Part shown: piece by piece, positions 32,113-42,285 of the stretch
Position numbering within the stretch: the first letter of the stretch is position 1
Layout: every line of letters starts with the position of its first letter
NCBI GenBank assembly: GCA_036362985.1
Contig: JAYGXS010000001.1
Span: 52,323,975-52,387,974 of the forward strand
Length of the DNA: 64,000 nucleotides
Direction of reading: 5' to 3'
Origin: Ligula intestinalis
Lineage: Eukaryota; Platyhelminthes; Cestoda; Diphyllobothriidea; Diphyllobothriidae
Position numbers and translations under genes: made by a program
The notes under the pieces: model-generated
What the model saw: the letters and a program-made list of their open reading frames with translations, nothing else
Database searches by the model: none
What the model was told of the DNA's origin: nothing

Positions 32113-32461
32113 TGACTCCGCACTTGGTGCAGCCGGGATCTACTGCAAACCTTCAGGATGAAAAGTTATGTCTATCCTGGCTTCTAGCGCATTCCTCCCC
32201 AGTGAGTGCGAGGCTGTAAACAACGCGATTTTAAGGGATGACCTAGAAAAAATTGAAATATCACCAGACTAGAGTTATCAAATATAATATGCTCTGATGG
32301 TTTAAAGGGGGATGTAGGGCATTAACAGAGATCACTAGTCGTTGACGAAGTTCACTGATCGCTAAAGGAAATCACTCGCTCCGCTTTGCCCTGGGACTCG
32401 CTCTCGAGCTCCGCCAGCAGTCGCACAGCGGCTAACGGCTTAGGCAGGTAGTATTGCCGGC

Positions 32462-32735
32462 GAAGACAAGGGAAGTAGAAGACGACTCGATCGCTGGGAC
32501 AATATGTTTGTTCGCCTAGCGTTTCGAACTTCATCGCGGATTCATCGTCAGAGACATACTCACAGAACAGTAGCAGAAACAGTGTTGCCGTAAAATGTAA
32601 ACGTACACAAAAAATCGATAAGCGCCTTGAATGTGCGTTGATTCTTTGCATGAGCAATGACCATCTGGCCCTGCGGTGTTGGCATAAGATGATGTGGTGG
32701 CCTGTCTGTTCTCCGAGCGGCGATGTTCGCTTGTA
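32462..32735 (-). mobile_element. PLE 3' end fragment (lineage 2)
   Basis: Minus-strand peptides TDRPPHHLMPTPQGQM and YVSDDESAMKFETLGEQTYCPSD match the C-terminal tail and hammerhead-bearing region of the frame at 30233-31045 (TDKPPRHSTPTPEGQM and SNDESAKDVETSGE). No GIY-YIG core remains. Confidence 0.7.
32513..32556 (-). ncRNA. Hammerhead-ribozyme-like motif
   Basis: Minus strand: CTGACGA (the seventh core position is variable in active hammerheads), a weak helix II (GAA/TTC plus neighbours), GAAAC, then GCT in place of GTC and AGGCGAACAAAC. Position relative to the PLE tail matches 30239-30280. Confidence 0.5.
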
Positions 32736-33184
32736 TTAGCAAGGACAAGGGCGACTGGAGTGGCAATTTTTGGCTGAGTAGCCGTAATCAGTCAGTCCTA
32801 CTTAATCCCAAGTGGTGCACCGACTGAGGCTCGGATCCCCCGACCATTTCAGCAGAAGTTGAACGGTCTAACTATTGAGCCACGGGCCCGTTGTCTTGTC
32901 AGTTTAGACCGAACATACCGACACTCGTTGGCGAACGTTCGTGATAGCTAACGGAACTCACTTTTCTCGCTTTGCCTTGGGGTTCACACTACAGCTCCGC
33001 ACAGAGGTTAGTGGTTGAGACAGATCGCATTTGCGGCAAACACAGGGTCATCGCCCTTAACAGCTTTTGCTGAGATTCGAATCATGGTAATTTGTTTCTA
33101 GATAGTCGGAAAACGAGTTTTAGCTTAGGCTTCCCGGCCCTCATCCTAAAAAGCTAAATATTCAGGAAGAGAAAATTCGAACAA

Positions 33185-33245
33185 GAAGTTTATTGGCCTG
33201 ACGTTCCGCATTATCGCTTGAACCCATAGTCATAGACAACCACAG
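33185..33245 (-). repeat. PLE tail remnant with hammerhead-like relic
   Basis: Minus strand reads CTATGACTATGGG, then GGAACGTCAGGCC and AATAAACTTCTTGTTCG, colinear with the other PLE tails but with a broken core. No protein-coding part nearby. Confidence 0.5.
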
Positions 33246-34387
33246 AAAATGACTAAATCACTTCTACTACAAGCTTTACAACAAGAAACTTACTGTTCTT
33301 CTGCTGGGCCTTTCACGTGTTTATGATGTAGAATATAGTTTCCGATATAAAGAGCAAATATTATTCACTCATTAGTTGAGTTTAGTGTCCACCCAACCTC
33401 TAAGACGTTTTCGATGTTTGTCGCACGCAGAATGTTTGTATCACAACCTATTTAAACCTTTGGTATCAGTTAATTTCTGGTGACTTCACTCTTACTGAGG
33501 TCTGTTCGTTTCCAAGATCAAATCCACAGAGGTTGGAAATCTTGCTCGAATCCCCGCGTATCGGCATGGTGAATCAGGTTGTAAATTTTACTCCTTGTGA
33601 ACCAAACATAGTTAATGTGACAGTTCGACCGTCAGCTTCACAGCAGACTGGAAGCAACTGCGGTGACTTGAAACTGCTTGCTATATTGTTCTGAATAGGC
33701 TACCTGTATTTTCATTGTAATCTCTAAGTCACTTCAGGTGCTCTGACCATGAGGTCTACACTAGAGCTCGAGGCTGAAATTTCTCAAATCTCGCGACCAG
33801 ACTGGTCAGTTCCTTAGATCGGGTGTGATGTTTTGCCATTTTGAAGGTTACAAAGTTTTGGATCCGCCAACATCTCGTTTCATTTCCCAACGGCGCGGCT
33901 TTCGAATTTGAGCCACCCATTTTTTTGCTCTCCATTCACGTGGGGATTTATTATCCTATACCAGCCTTTCGAATCCTCTGCTTTGTTTGTTTGCATTTGT
34001 GATCATGAGGTCATATCTACAGTACACTGCTACCTTTTTAAATGCACGAAAACAAGTTATTTTATCTACAACATATCACCATCCCAATATTTGTCAAATG
34101 CGGCCAATCTGTCGCATATGCAATTCACCAACAACACCAGCATCGATAATTCTCCGTAGGATGACAACACGAAGAAAAAAGCATGTGAAGATGTGGAAAT
34201 GGAGAAGTTGAAAGCCGATCTGTCTACATAGTTGATGTGAATGCCGTGAAAAACTTGACTTGTGATCATTACATGACCTTTTACCTTTGTCCTTTTAAAA
34301 TGACCCTTAATTTACCTTACCCTCTGCTCTTTGTGAATGGAGCCATTTTTGCTGAAAATTCAGGTTTGTTAAATCCTCAATATAGCA
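33246..34387. other. Region with no recognisable gene
   Basis: AT-rich; no domain, repeat family or structural RNA recognised. Confidence 0.4.
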
Positions 34388-34430
34388 TTCTTCTTCTTCT
34401 TCTTCTTCTTCTTCTTCTTCTTCTTCTTCC
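34388..34430. repeat. (TTC)n microsatellite
   Basis: About 14 TTC units on the plus strand. An open frame running through it (poly-Leu on plus, poly-Glu on minus) is an artefact of the repeat. Confidence 0.95.
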
Positions 34431-35202
34431 CATAAGAAGACAATCCCTGTTAATGACTGCGCTTTCTTCCATTTTTGCGCTGCTGCCAAGCGCACAGACT
34501 TGTTCATCGTTTGCATCGCCAAAACGTCATCGTTGCTCTACTGTTGATCAGTTGTGTTGTTGAGGGGGTTGGCAGACTGCCGAAGAAAAAATCGCCATAA
34601 AATATGATTTTACTTCACTGGAAATCATAAATTTACGCCTGTGAAACGTTTTGTCACACAACTAGAGCCCACAGGAAAACGCTACATTTGATCATTTGAC
34701 AGGCACTCGGACATCCGACAGCCGATGCTAGGATGAACGCTGATAGTTTCAGTGCTCTTTTGTCAAAAAGCTTTAACTAAACTTCGACCGGACTGCTTCC
34801 AAACATCCAGATTCGGAACAATGTCGTTCTCGGAATCGTAAATTTTACCCACTGCGGCCTAATCATAGCTCTTCAGCATTCCCATATCCCAGACCCAAAT
34901 GATGTCCTGGTCAGTATTTACCGACAGGCGCAATTGAGACGTTTCCACCTTCTTTGTTCAAGATATCTAATCTTTCGCTTGAAAGTGGAACCCTTTCGAA
35001 TCTTCGAAGGATCACACGTACTGCCTCTTCCAAAGCACGACCGTTCTATATCTGCTGATGATTTTCGGTCGATAAACTTACTATTAGCCGTTTCAAATAT
35101 CGTACAAACACTGATCCCCATTAGGATTATGCGTAATATACAATGACAGTTCGACCTTCGCTATCGAAGATGTCACCCGTGTTCACCACAGCAAGGTGGG
35201 CT
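34431..35202. other. Region with no recognisable gene
   Basis: Nothing recognised beyond short open frames. Confidence 0.4.
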
Positions 35203-35450
35203 TGTAGTAACCCCCATCTGCGTGCGCCGCTTACCTCTCGCAGCTGATAGCACGTGCGCACGTGTATGCCTGCCCCAGTCCTGCCTGGCCAACCATATTC
35301 AAGGCCAGCTCGCAAAGGGCCTCACGGTGGCGACTGCCATGCTGTGACACTTCTAATACCAGCCCTCGCGGCCGGACGAACGCTCGTCCGACTGTCATCT
35401 TCCTACATCATATCCTCCACCACCTCTGTGTAGAATGCATTATTCCTTAC
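35203..35450 (+). repeat. Probable partial LTR
   Basis: Starts TGTAGTAACC and has a degraded LTR-like region CTCCACCACCTCTGTGTAGAAT before similarity ends near TTCCTTAC. The U5 block and terminal stem are missing. GGCT flanks both ends (35199-35202 and 35451-35454), which may be chance. Confidence 0.4.
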
Positions 35451-37081
35451 GGCTCAGGGACTGTGAATTATGTGTAAATTAGTTTCTAGTGACAGTAGGT
35501 TTGCGCGGCATCTGTTGCACATTGTGGCCATTAATCAGAGATGGGGACGGAGGACTGTACAGGTGTTCGTTGCCAACTGAAGAATTCTCCGACCGGATGA
35601 CAGATTGCAGAGTCATCAGCGCGTTGCCCCCTCGGAATTAGAGACTAGATAGATAGGCTAAAAACCAGGAATTCCAACCCCCGCGGAAAATGAATCCGAC
35701 CTTCTATGTACTATCTATTTGTATATTCTAATAATACCCTTAAACTAACCTTCAGTATATTACAAGGGGTACTAATTTATACCATTATCAACCCCACCTC
35801 TAACTTTACATTTTACAAGTGCTCCAGTATGTAGGAGACTGCATTTGTGCGCACACAATGTCTGAGTCATTGGTCCCGTTCACTTATTCAATACATAGCA
35901 CATTTATAAATACTTACTTGGTCCACATCCTGGAAAGGCTAGACGGCACAGCTCTAAGGTGTGGTCTCGACCTGGGCACGCAGTAGGGGGAGCAGGCTAA
36001 TATTTACGGATATTTTTAAGGAAGACGTCTTGTGGAACGACATTGGAGTTTGGTGAGCCAATGGCAAATAGATGCATCCACACGTCCGAGGATGTGAGAG
36101 AGCGGACTGCTAGTGTGGCGCCTGGCGTCCTTCCCACCGCCGAAATGCGGCACGCGAAAGTTACCGCCCCAACAACTACCGTCGCTGCCTCCTTCCATCA
36201 CGAGCGGGCGAGATCAATCAGCAGGCACAGCGTGCATGTACAGAGTGCGTCAATGCGCTTGGTTAAGGGAGCGGGGAGGGAGGGGGGGGGTTCGGGGAGG
36301 CGAGGACAATTTAGAAAATGTACGCTCCTCTAAAGGTCACAGCGGCCCTGCCCTGGACACCTGGCGAACTTGCTTCTCATAGTTTCCCTGCTTTCCACTC
36401 AGCGCGCAGTGTAAATGTACCCACTCAGAAGCCGTCAGGGGCAGACTAATTGACAAGGCAGGCGCATTTTAATTACGGTTGGGGCAAGGGGAGGAAAAAG
36501 TCTCATTCGGCAGATTTTGTCAATATAATCACCGCGCACGTACTTATTTGTGTCTACGAGCACTCTAGAGACACCAGATTTTCGTTTGTACCTGTATTTC
36601 GACAGAGGAGGGAATATCGATTACTGGCAGTACTGGTTAACATTTCAATATTTCAGTTGTCAGAGCACCAGTTGCGAAATCGAAGGGGTGATGGCTCGAC
36701 ACCTTTCAGACGACACGCTCTTCAGCCGAGTGAGCTGAGTATTATCCCGTCCTGCCCTATGAAATGTTCGACTTCCCTGTGCTTTTTCATAAAATGTCAG
36801 GTATGTCATTATGTTACTAGGAAATGAGCTCGATACACGGAGACTCGGTAATTGGTTTGGAGCAACTGTTCCAATGAGGACTAGATCAAACTTGTATATG
36901 GTGTATACAAGATTGCAAAAATTAGATAAGTACTGCCAGGCCCTCCAGGGTTGAGTTTAGGCATGGCTGGATGACGAAGCTAGAAATAGCCACGTAAGTC
37001 TTTCTTGCCTTTATAAGGGGGTTGGCAGCTTTGCCAAACCTCCTAATTATTAAGTTGGTTTGGCAGATTTGGTTAATTTAG
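35451..37081. other. Region with no recognisable gene
   Basis: Includes a G-rich purine stretch at about 36265-36300. Open frames at 36043-36382 and 36450-36827 have no recognised domain. Confidence 0.4.
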
Positions 37082-37338
37082 TTAACCCAATTGTGAAAAA
37101 ACTTGTGACTTCGGTGGGAGTCGAACCCATACAGCAGGGAAGGCTTTTGCGCAGCCAACGCCCTACCATTGAATTACGAGGCTCACCGTTCGCCGTGAAT
37201 TTAATCACAATTGGATCGATTTTATCCACCCAACTTAACGCTCGTATGGAATCCACCATTACGGAACAGCAAGCCTTCCCTGCTGTGTGGGTTCGACTCC
37301 CACCGAGACCACGAGTTTTTTCACAATTGGGTCAACTG
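37082..37338. repeat. Inverted pair of tRNA-derived SINE-like sequences
   Basis: Arms of about 65 bp at 37082-37147 (minus) and 37272-37338 (plus), separated by about 125 bp. Each arm contains GGGTTCGACTCCCACCGA, a perfect T-arm and B-box. The minus-strand copy extends upstream into TAATTCAATGGTAGGGC (A-box-like) and GGCTGCGCAAAAGCC (anticodon-arm-like, apparent anticodon GCA). Acceptor pairing is about 5 of 7, so this is a tRNA relic rather than a functional tRNA. Both arms end in the same tail (TTTTTTCACAATTGGGT). Confidence 0.65.
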
Positions 37339-37809
37339 AAATTCTTGTTTTTATTAATAGTTATTGTCTAAGTAGGCCCGTTCAAAAAGCTCTTAATTTA
37401 AGAGGTAGTAATTTACCAGAAAAAATGGCTCCCGTATTTATTTATAAAGCCCTTGAAAAGGTGGCCTCAAGATAATCTATTCAAATACACTACTGGGTCA
37501 ACTAATTAAATCCGACCAGGCTTCTAGTGACTGCGGTATAAATGTCAATAAGTTGTACATATGATCGCTTTTTTGTTAGTGACTTCGATACTCCTGCATA
37601 AATGGAGTCTGTGTATGCTTTTTAGCAATTCAATTTCCCCATCGATCGAAAAGGCAGTTCTCGTCAGTGATCAATTTCTCCAAAGTAACGTAGACATTTA
37701 AGTCCTGAGGATGATCAGAGTAGCTTCGGCTTACGTGTATCTGATTGGTGAAAGGAAGAGTGACAAGAGTTTTCAATTACAAAAGGATACCGCAGAAAAC
37801 CTGACGGTC

Positions 37810-38311
37810 TGTAGTGGTCCTGTCTGTCGGACGCCCTCCTAACTCTTGACGCCACAGACAAGGTCGCTCGGAGCTTAGGACCTCGCGTGCAATCATTTTT
37901 CCCGGACGAATGACCGCCACGGCTGCCAGATGCAACCGACGCGCACCCAAGCACACGCACCAAAAGTCCCCCATTCTGGCCTCAACCAACAGTGGCTTGA
38001 CCTCAATCTGTCCAATTAGATTCCCGCTCTAGTAGAATGACCTCATTTAAGAGGTTGGCCTCAATCCGTGGGACGAAGAAAACAATGCGGTTTCTGCCTT
38101 CAAGCCTCACTCCGGAACCGACCCGAATAGGGAACGGACGCACTACCCCGCGAGTCAACACTCTTTCTATCTATTCTCCTATTCTTCTGCAGAATACACT
38201 ATTCCTAACAATCCAGCTTTCCCAAGGCTTCTCTCCTCACCTAAAGGGACCATGGGCCTGGAAGATCGTAAGTGTTAGGGTTAACTTTCTAAGCCGTAAC
38301 ACCTGTCGATA
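37810..38311 (+). mobile_element. Solo LTR with GGTC duplication
   Basis: 502 bp from TGTAGTGGTC to CTGTCGATA, flanked by exact GGTC at 37806-37809 and 38312-38315. It contains a poly(A)-signal region (TGCAGAATACAC) and U5 block CATGGGCCTGGAAGATCG. The terminal stem is ATCG/CGAT with inner TGTTA/TAACA. No internal sequence adjoins it. Confidence 0.88.
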
Positions 38312-38928
38312 GGTCTTCCCAGAGAACCCCAAAGATTTTTTACTACGCTGAGGCCTATGTTGTCCAGGGAGAGTTGCGTTGCTGTCAGAAGCACCATCGC
38401 GACCAACGGCCATCATAACGATACTCGGCGGCTTCACTCAACACCTTGCCGAAATCAGTTTCAGACGCACTGACCTTACAACGTGACCGACTGCAACGTG
38501 CGCACGCAGGCACATTCAGACGGTCACAGACGTCCGTATCCCACTTAAACACGTCAACCTTCGGCTAACAGACCCCTAGATACAAGCGTGGATACAAAAT
38601 TTTAACTCCAAACACCCCATAAAATCGGTTAAAGCATCTACCCTCTCAATTTCTCTCTCTCTTGGCAGTTCGACCATCGATTTTGATTATTTTCACCCAT
38701 ATGCTCCGAACAGGTTGGTGCAGGGAAGGTGACTGGAGGTGGGGGTAAGTTTTAAGTGAATGTAGACGTTGCGCAGCGTCTACTGCATTGTCCACCGTCA
38801 CCCGCCGGAGCTGGTGTCGAGACTGAGGCGGGATCGGGCGTTGGCCACTTTCTCTAATGCAGGCCACAACACTGTGCGTGATCTTGGTCTAAGTGATATT
38901 AAACTTCGCGTCAGATCTACCGCATTCC
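38312..38928. other. Region with no recognisable gene
   Basis: Nothing recognised except a short match to the 24430/59265 repeat near 38715. Confidence 0.35.
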
Positions 38929-39300
38929 CTACCCTGATTGAGAATAATTTCTTAGCAAATTGTCGAATTTGAGTGTGCTAACCTCCAGCTGTCCGTCCGG
39001 TGACTCATTGCTAAAGGGCACTTCAGTACCACAGGAGCGGAGCATGGTATCGTAAAAATCTAACAAGCACTTGAACGCATGTTGGAAATCAGCTCCTATT
39101 ACGCAGTCCCAAGCTATATCAGGGCAAATAATAAACTCATGGGTCAACGAAAAGTTATTAAATAATGGCCCCAGTTTCCAACATGCCTTTATGTCACAAG
39201 GTATTGCCATTAGCTGTTTTCAGCCTAACTTTAGACTAACTAAAATATCTAACTCTAGTTTGGAGTTAACAGCCAGTCTTGTGTCTAGTAAGGGAGCAAC
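38929..39300 (-). pseudogene. Retropepsin (aspartic protease) fragment of an LTR retrotransposon
   Basis: Minus strand: LLDTRLAVN (39291-39265) stands where retropepsins have the active-site LLDTG(A/S). It is followed in the same frame, after one stop, by MAIPCDIKACWKLGPL and HEFIICPDIAWDCVIGADF. The latter matches the C-terminal protease block (H-F-V-x-D-ILG-x-DF), at about the expected 55-65 residue distance. The catalytic DTG appears as DTR. No RT or integrase follows. Ty3/Gypsy-type is the likely source. The nearest LTR (37810) is in the opposite orientation. Confidence 0.5.
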
Positions 39301-39995
39301 CTGCTGTAGGATCAACCAAGCATGGCAACGTAGTATTGCCTATAACTATATCAGTAGCTGGTTAATAAGCCATGCATCCTATATTTGCAATAAGCGTATC
39401 AGATAGGAGTATGTACTTACGAGCTACCTCCTCCTCACCTTAGGTGAGCATGTAAACTTCTGGGTCATGTTGATGGCGGTATTCGAGAGCACGCTGCCTC
39501 TGTACGGAGAACGCAACCAGCAGATACAGTCAGATTACGTCGAAATACACCTTCATGCCGCCAAATTTGAGGTTCTCTGTCTCTCTCTCGGCCGGCGGTT
39601 TCGACGAAGTCCACCGCGTACTTCACCAAGCTGACCACAAACGTGGAGACTTGCTTTGTGGACCTAGTCAGTCATATGTGCGGACGCGACAATGACACCA
39701 CCCACATTTCATACCGGCACTGGGCTACACATTCAGGCGCCGTACAGACACTGTCAGTCATGTGCGTGCGTAGTAAACCCACCCATAATTCATTCATCAA
39801 CTCTCTTTGATGTATGGTAATCTCGCTAATAACGGATGGTTAAAGGATTAAGGACTGTCAATATAACGTCCGATTTAACACGTGACCTAGTGGCTTGTAT
39901 ATGTGATGTAATTCTCTGTAGGAAGGTCGCTTCTAAGAAGCGCAATGTTCGGACTGTAATAGCGCGGAAAGTTATTTTTGGGCTATCACAGTGTC
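39301..39995. other. Region with no recognisable gene
   Basis: Could include upstream gag-like sequence of the retropepsin relic, but nothing is recognised. Confidence 0.35.
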
Positions 39996-40396
39996 TATCG
40001 CTGAGGGTTAGGGTAATAGGTAGAACGTTGCCTGTACGATCTTCAGACCCGTTTCCTTATGAGTAGAGAAGAAGTTAGAGGCCAGAGTGGAAGGAACAGT
40101 TTATTTTGCACCGAAGGAGTGGAGGAGTATGACACTTGGAGTGGCATGCTTCTGGCTGTAAGAGCCAACATCCGACAAGTGAATGCATGGGGTCATCACA
40201 AGCGCCTGCAAAGCGGCCTTTGTGTGAGCCAGTCTCAAAGAGATGATTGGCCAGACCAGACTGCGGTAGACCTCCATGTGCGCAGGTGCGCCCAGTCGCG
40301 AGAAGCCAAAGGTTGCAAATTGCTGCCCCAGAGGCGATTCGAGACGCGATCACGTGACCTCGTGCCTAGCTTGTCGCCGGGGGTGCAGCCATCATA
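39996..40396 (-). mobile_element. Solo LTR, minus orientation, TGTC duplication
   Basis: 401 bp; on the plus strand it begins TATCGCTGAGGG and includes GATCTTCAGACCCG and GGAACAGTTTATT. In its own sense it begins TATGATGGCTGC (family TGTAGTGGC). Flanked by TGTC at 39992-39995 and 40397-40400. Contains GATTGGCCAG, a CCAAT-type box also present in the related LTR at 48763. Confidence 0.7.
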
Positions 40397-40478
40397 TGTC
40401 CATTAACTAAGTGGTGTTTAGTAGTAGCGATGCGCGAGCTTTGTTTTCTGACCTTAAAGCCATTCAAACAAGTACACA

Positions 40479-40839
40479 TGTGCTTACTCAGTCCACACAG
40501 AAGGTCGGACGCGAACGCCCACTGCTGCTGATAGTGGCCTCCAGGACAACCAATCACAGGCATGTCTGCCTCCCCGGTCTGCCCAATCACAACTCACACA
40601 AAAACCGCTGTAGGTGCTTGTGACAATTACCGCGCTGGCTTCACTTCGGACGGACACCCCTTCACGACTGGACGTACGGCTCGACGGTCGAATGATTCTT
40701 CTTCTTATCTATTCGCCACTCGTTCTGTACAGAATAAACCAGCCCTTCCATTCTGATGTCCCAGCTTTTCTCTTGCAGCAAGGAACCGGGCCAGAAGATC
40801 ACAGTTTCCAGGGTTTAACTTCCTTAACTCCCAGCGATA
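40479..40839 (+). mobile_element. Solo LTR, plus orientation, CACA duplication
   Basis: 361 bp from TGTGCTTACT to CCCAGCGATA, flanked by CACA at 40475-40478 and 40840-40843. It has TCTGTACAGAATAAACC (poly(A) signal), GGAACCGGGCCAGAAGATC (U5 block) and a terminal GGTTTAAC region. It is tail to tail with the minus-strand LTR 82 bp upstream. Confidence 0.72.
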
Positions 40840-41266
40840 CACAAATGTTTTGGTTGCCAGTTAAGTTTACTTTCGCAAAAGGTACTTGTAACCACAGACA
40901 CGCCTGAATTCATGAACACAGTTTGAGGCGGCGGGCATAAACAAGACATCCTTCCTCCATGTAATTGAAACAGACGTTGTATGAAGGTGAACAATGAGCG
41001 GAATCGCCTTCTTAATCTTTTCCATAGTGTACCACAGCCATTGTGTAACAATGGACAGGGACTGCTTATATGCCCCCCTCTTCCCCGGCATGACACGGAA
41101 TCAGGCCCAGCCTGTACTACAGGTGATTTCGCCCTAGATTCTAGGGAAATAGGGGCTAAGTTTAAAGTATAGTTAAGGTCAAGGTTGCCGTTGTGGTAAC
41201 GGTTAAAATAGACGTTGAGGTCTGGCTTAGTCTCAGGATACAGGTATATTTACCCGTAGTGAGGTA
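40840..41266. other. Spacer with degenerate G-rich tract
   Basis: Contains a TTAAGG/TTAAGT-like degenerate tract at about 41158-41220, complementary in type to the CCTTAA tracts elsewhere. No gene recognised. Confidence 0.4.
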
Positions 41267-41666
41267 GGAGGAAGTAGATCCGACAAAGTAAAGGGAGACC
41301 TGAATGGCTATTTCTGGCTTGCTACTCGTCATCAGTCAGTTATACCCAATCTCCAGTGTCGGAACCCCCGAGATTCTAACCCAGGACCTTTGAGCATTGA
41401 GTTTAGCACCCTAAGATTGCACAACGGGCTCGTTGCTTTGTCGGTTGAAATCGGGAATATGTTGAATATGTGGGCATCGCCGATCTGATATAAGAAGAAC
41501 TGAGTTCTGTTTTTGCCCTGGAGCTCACATTAGAGCCCGCGCAGGCAGCCGCATATCGACTTTTCAGATAGGTTGAAGTGGGTCCGACGGTAGAGTGGTG
41601 AACTCAATAACCAAAGGTTCCGGGTTCGAATTTCAAAAGTCCCAACCCTTGAAATTGGGTATGACT
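41267..41666. repeat. tRNA-derived SINEs in two orientations
   Basis: Minus strand: tail-type block at 41560-41455, linker with GACAAAGCAACGAGCCCG, tRNA-like head 41440-41375 and core 41335-41267. Plus strand: another head at 41585-41645 with CGGTAGAGTGGTGAAC (box A) and GGTTCCGGGTTCGAATTTC (box B), reaching GGGTATGACT at 41666 where an LTR is inserted. It resumes at 42091. Confidence 0.7.
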
Positions 41667-42090
41667 TGTAGCGGGTCGTGCCTGCCTGACTAGCTCGCGT
41701 CGAAGTGCACTTTCCCAAACGCTCACCGATGTGCTTTCTCGACGTCTCGATCAGCCAATCATAGTTCTCGCGTCTATGAGGCGACGAATGAGGAGCTTGC
41801 ACGCGTGCCCGACGCAAGTTGCCTCTCTGCCCAAAATCTCCAGGCCGACCTACCCAATGAAAGATCTCCCTCTATCTGTCCTCTGGCCCGACTACTCTAA
41901 GACCTCACTTGGGCCCGGTCAACCTACTGATCGGACGTATCGCTCCCAAGTCAATCTATTCTCCTCTTCCACTGTGTACACAATAAACTCTTCCATCTAC
42001 TCTGGCCTTTGACGTCTTCTCTTCAGCGCTAAGTAACCATGGTCTGAAGATCGCAGTTGCACGGTTAGACCCACTTAACCCCCTGCGATA
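41667..42090 (+). mobile_element. Solo LTR inserted in a SINE, GACT duplication
   Basis: 424 bp from TGTAGCGGGT to CTGCGATA, flanked by GACT at 41663-41666 and 42091-42094. Near-identical to 48318-48743. It has TGTGTACACAATAAACTC (poly(A) signal) and a terminal stem ATCGCAG (42050-42056)/CTGCGAT (42083-42089) with inner GGTTA (42063-42067)/TAACC (42076-42080). The SINE on the opposite strand nearby shows the empty site. Confidence 0.92.
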
Positions 42091-42285
42091 GACTGGCTGA
42101 TGACGGCTAACAAACTAGAAATAACCATTCCGGTCTCCCTTTACTCTGTCGGATCCACTTCATCCTATCCCACTAGTCACTATGCGGCTGTCTGCGCGGG
42201 CCCTAATGTGGGCTCCAGGGCAAAAACAGAATTTAGTTGTTCCAATACAAGATCGGCGATGCTCACATATTCATCATAGTTACCC
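42091..42285 (+). repeat. SINE core and tail downstream of the LTR
   Basis: GACTGGCTGATGACGGCTAA (core), CCGGTCTCCCTTTACTCTGT, GGATCCACTTC, then the tail block CTCCAGGGCAAAAACAGAAT. It continues the plus-strand SINE broken at 41666. Confidence 0.7.

Larger units (their letters stand above)
32340..33020 (-). repeat. tRNA-derived SINE array split by a PLE tail
   Basis: Minus-strand order: tail-type block (33015-32960, rc of CTTTGCCTTGGGGTTCACAC), a linker ending GACAACGGGCCC, tRNA-like head (about 32905-32830, GTGGCTCAATAGTTAGACCG for box A and GGGGGATCCGAGCC near box B), core ending CTGACTGATTACGGC (about 32800-32745), then a PLE fragment (32462-32735), then a second tail-type block (about 32440-32375). 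The same head, core and tail order recurs at 41.27-42.28 kb, so the PLE fragment appears to lie inside one SINE unit. Confidence 0.6.

Noticed and set aside
34237..34563. 108-codon frame with a poly-Leu run (poly-Glu on the other strand)
   Set aside because: Created by (TTC)n at 34388-34430.
37130..37200. Functional tRNA (apparent GCA anticodon)
   Set aside because: Acceptor pairs only about 5 of 7, D-arm weak, position 33 is not U, and a second partial copy with the same tail lies nearby. A tRNA-derived SINE fits better.
41667..42090. LTR family considered first as a SINE or Helitron-like element because of the terminal hairpin
   Set aside because: Exact 4-bp duplications, AATAAA signal, primer site and purine tract in complete copies identify it as an LTR.
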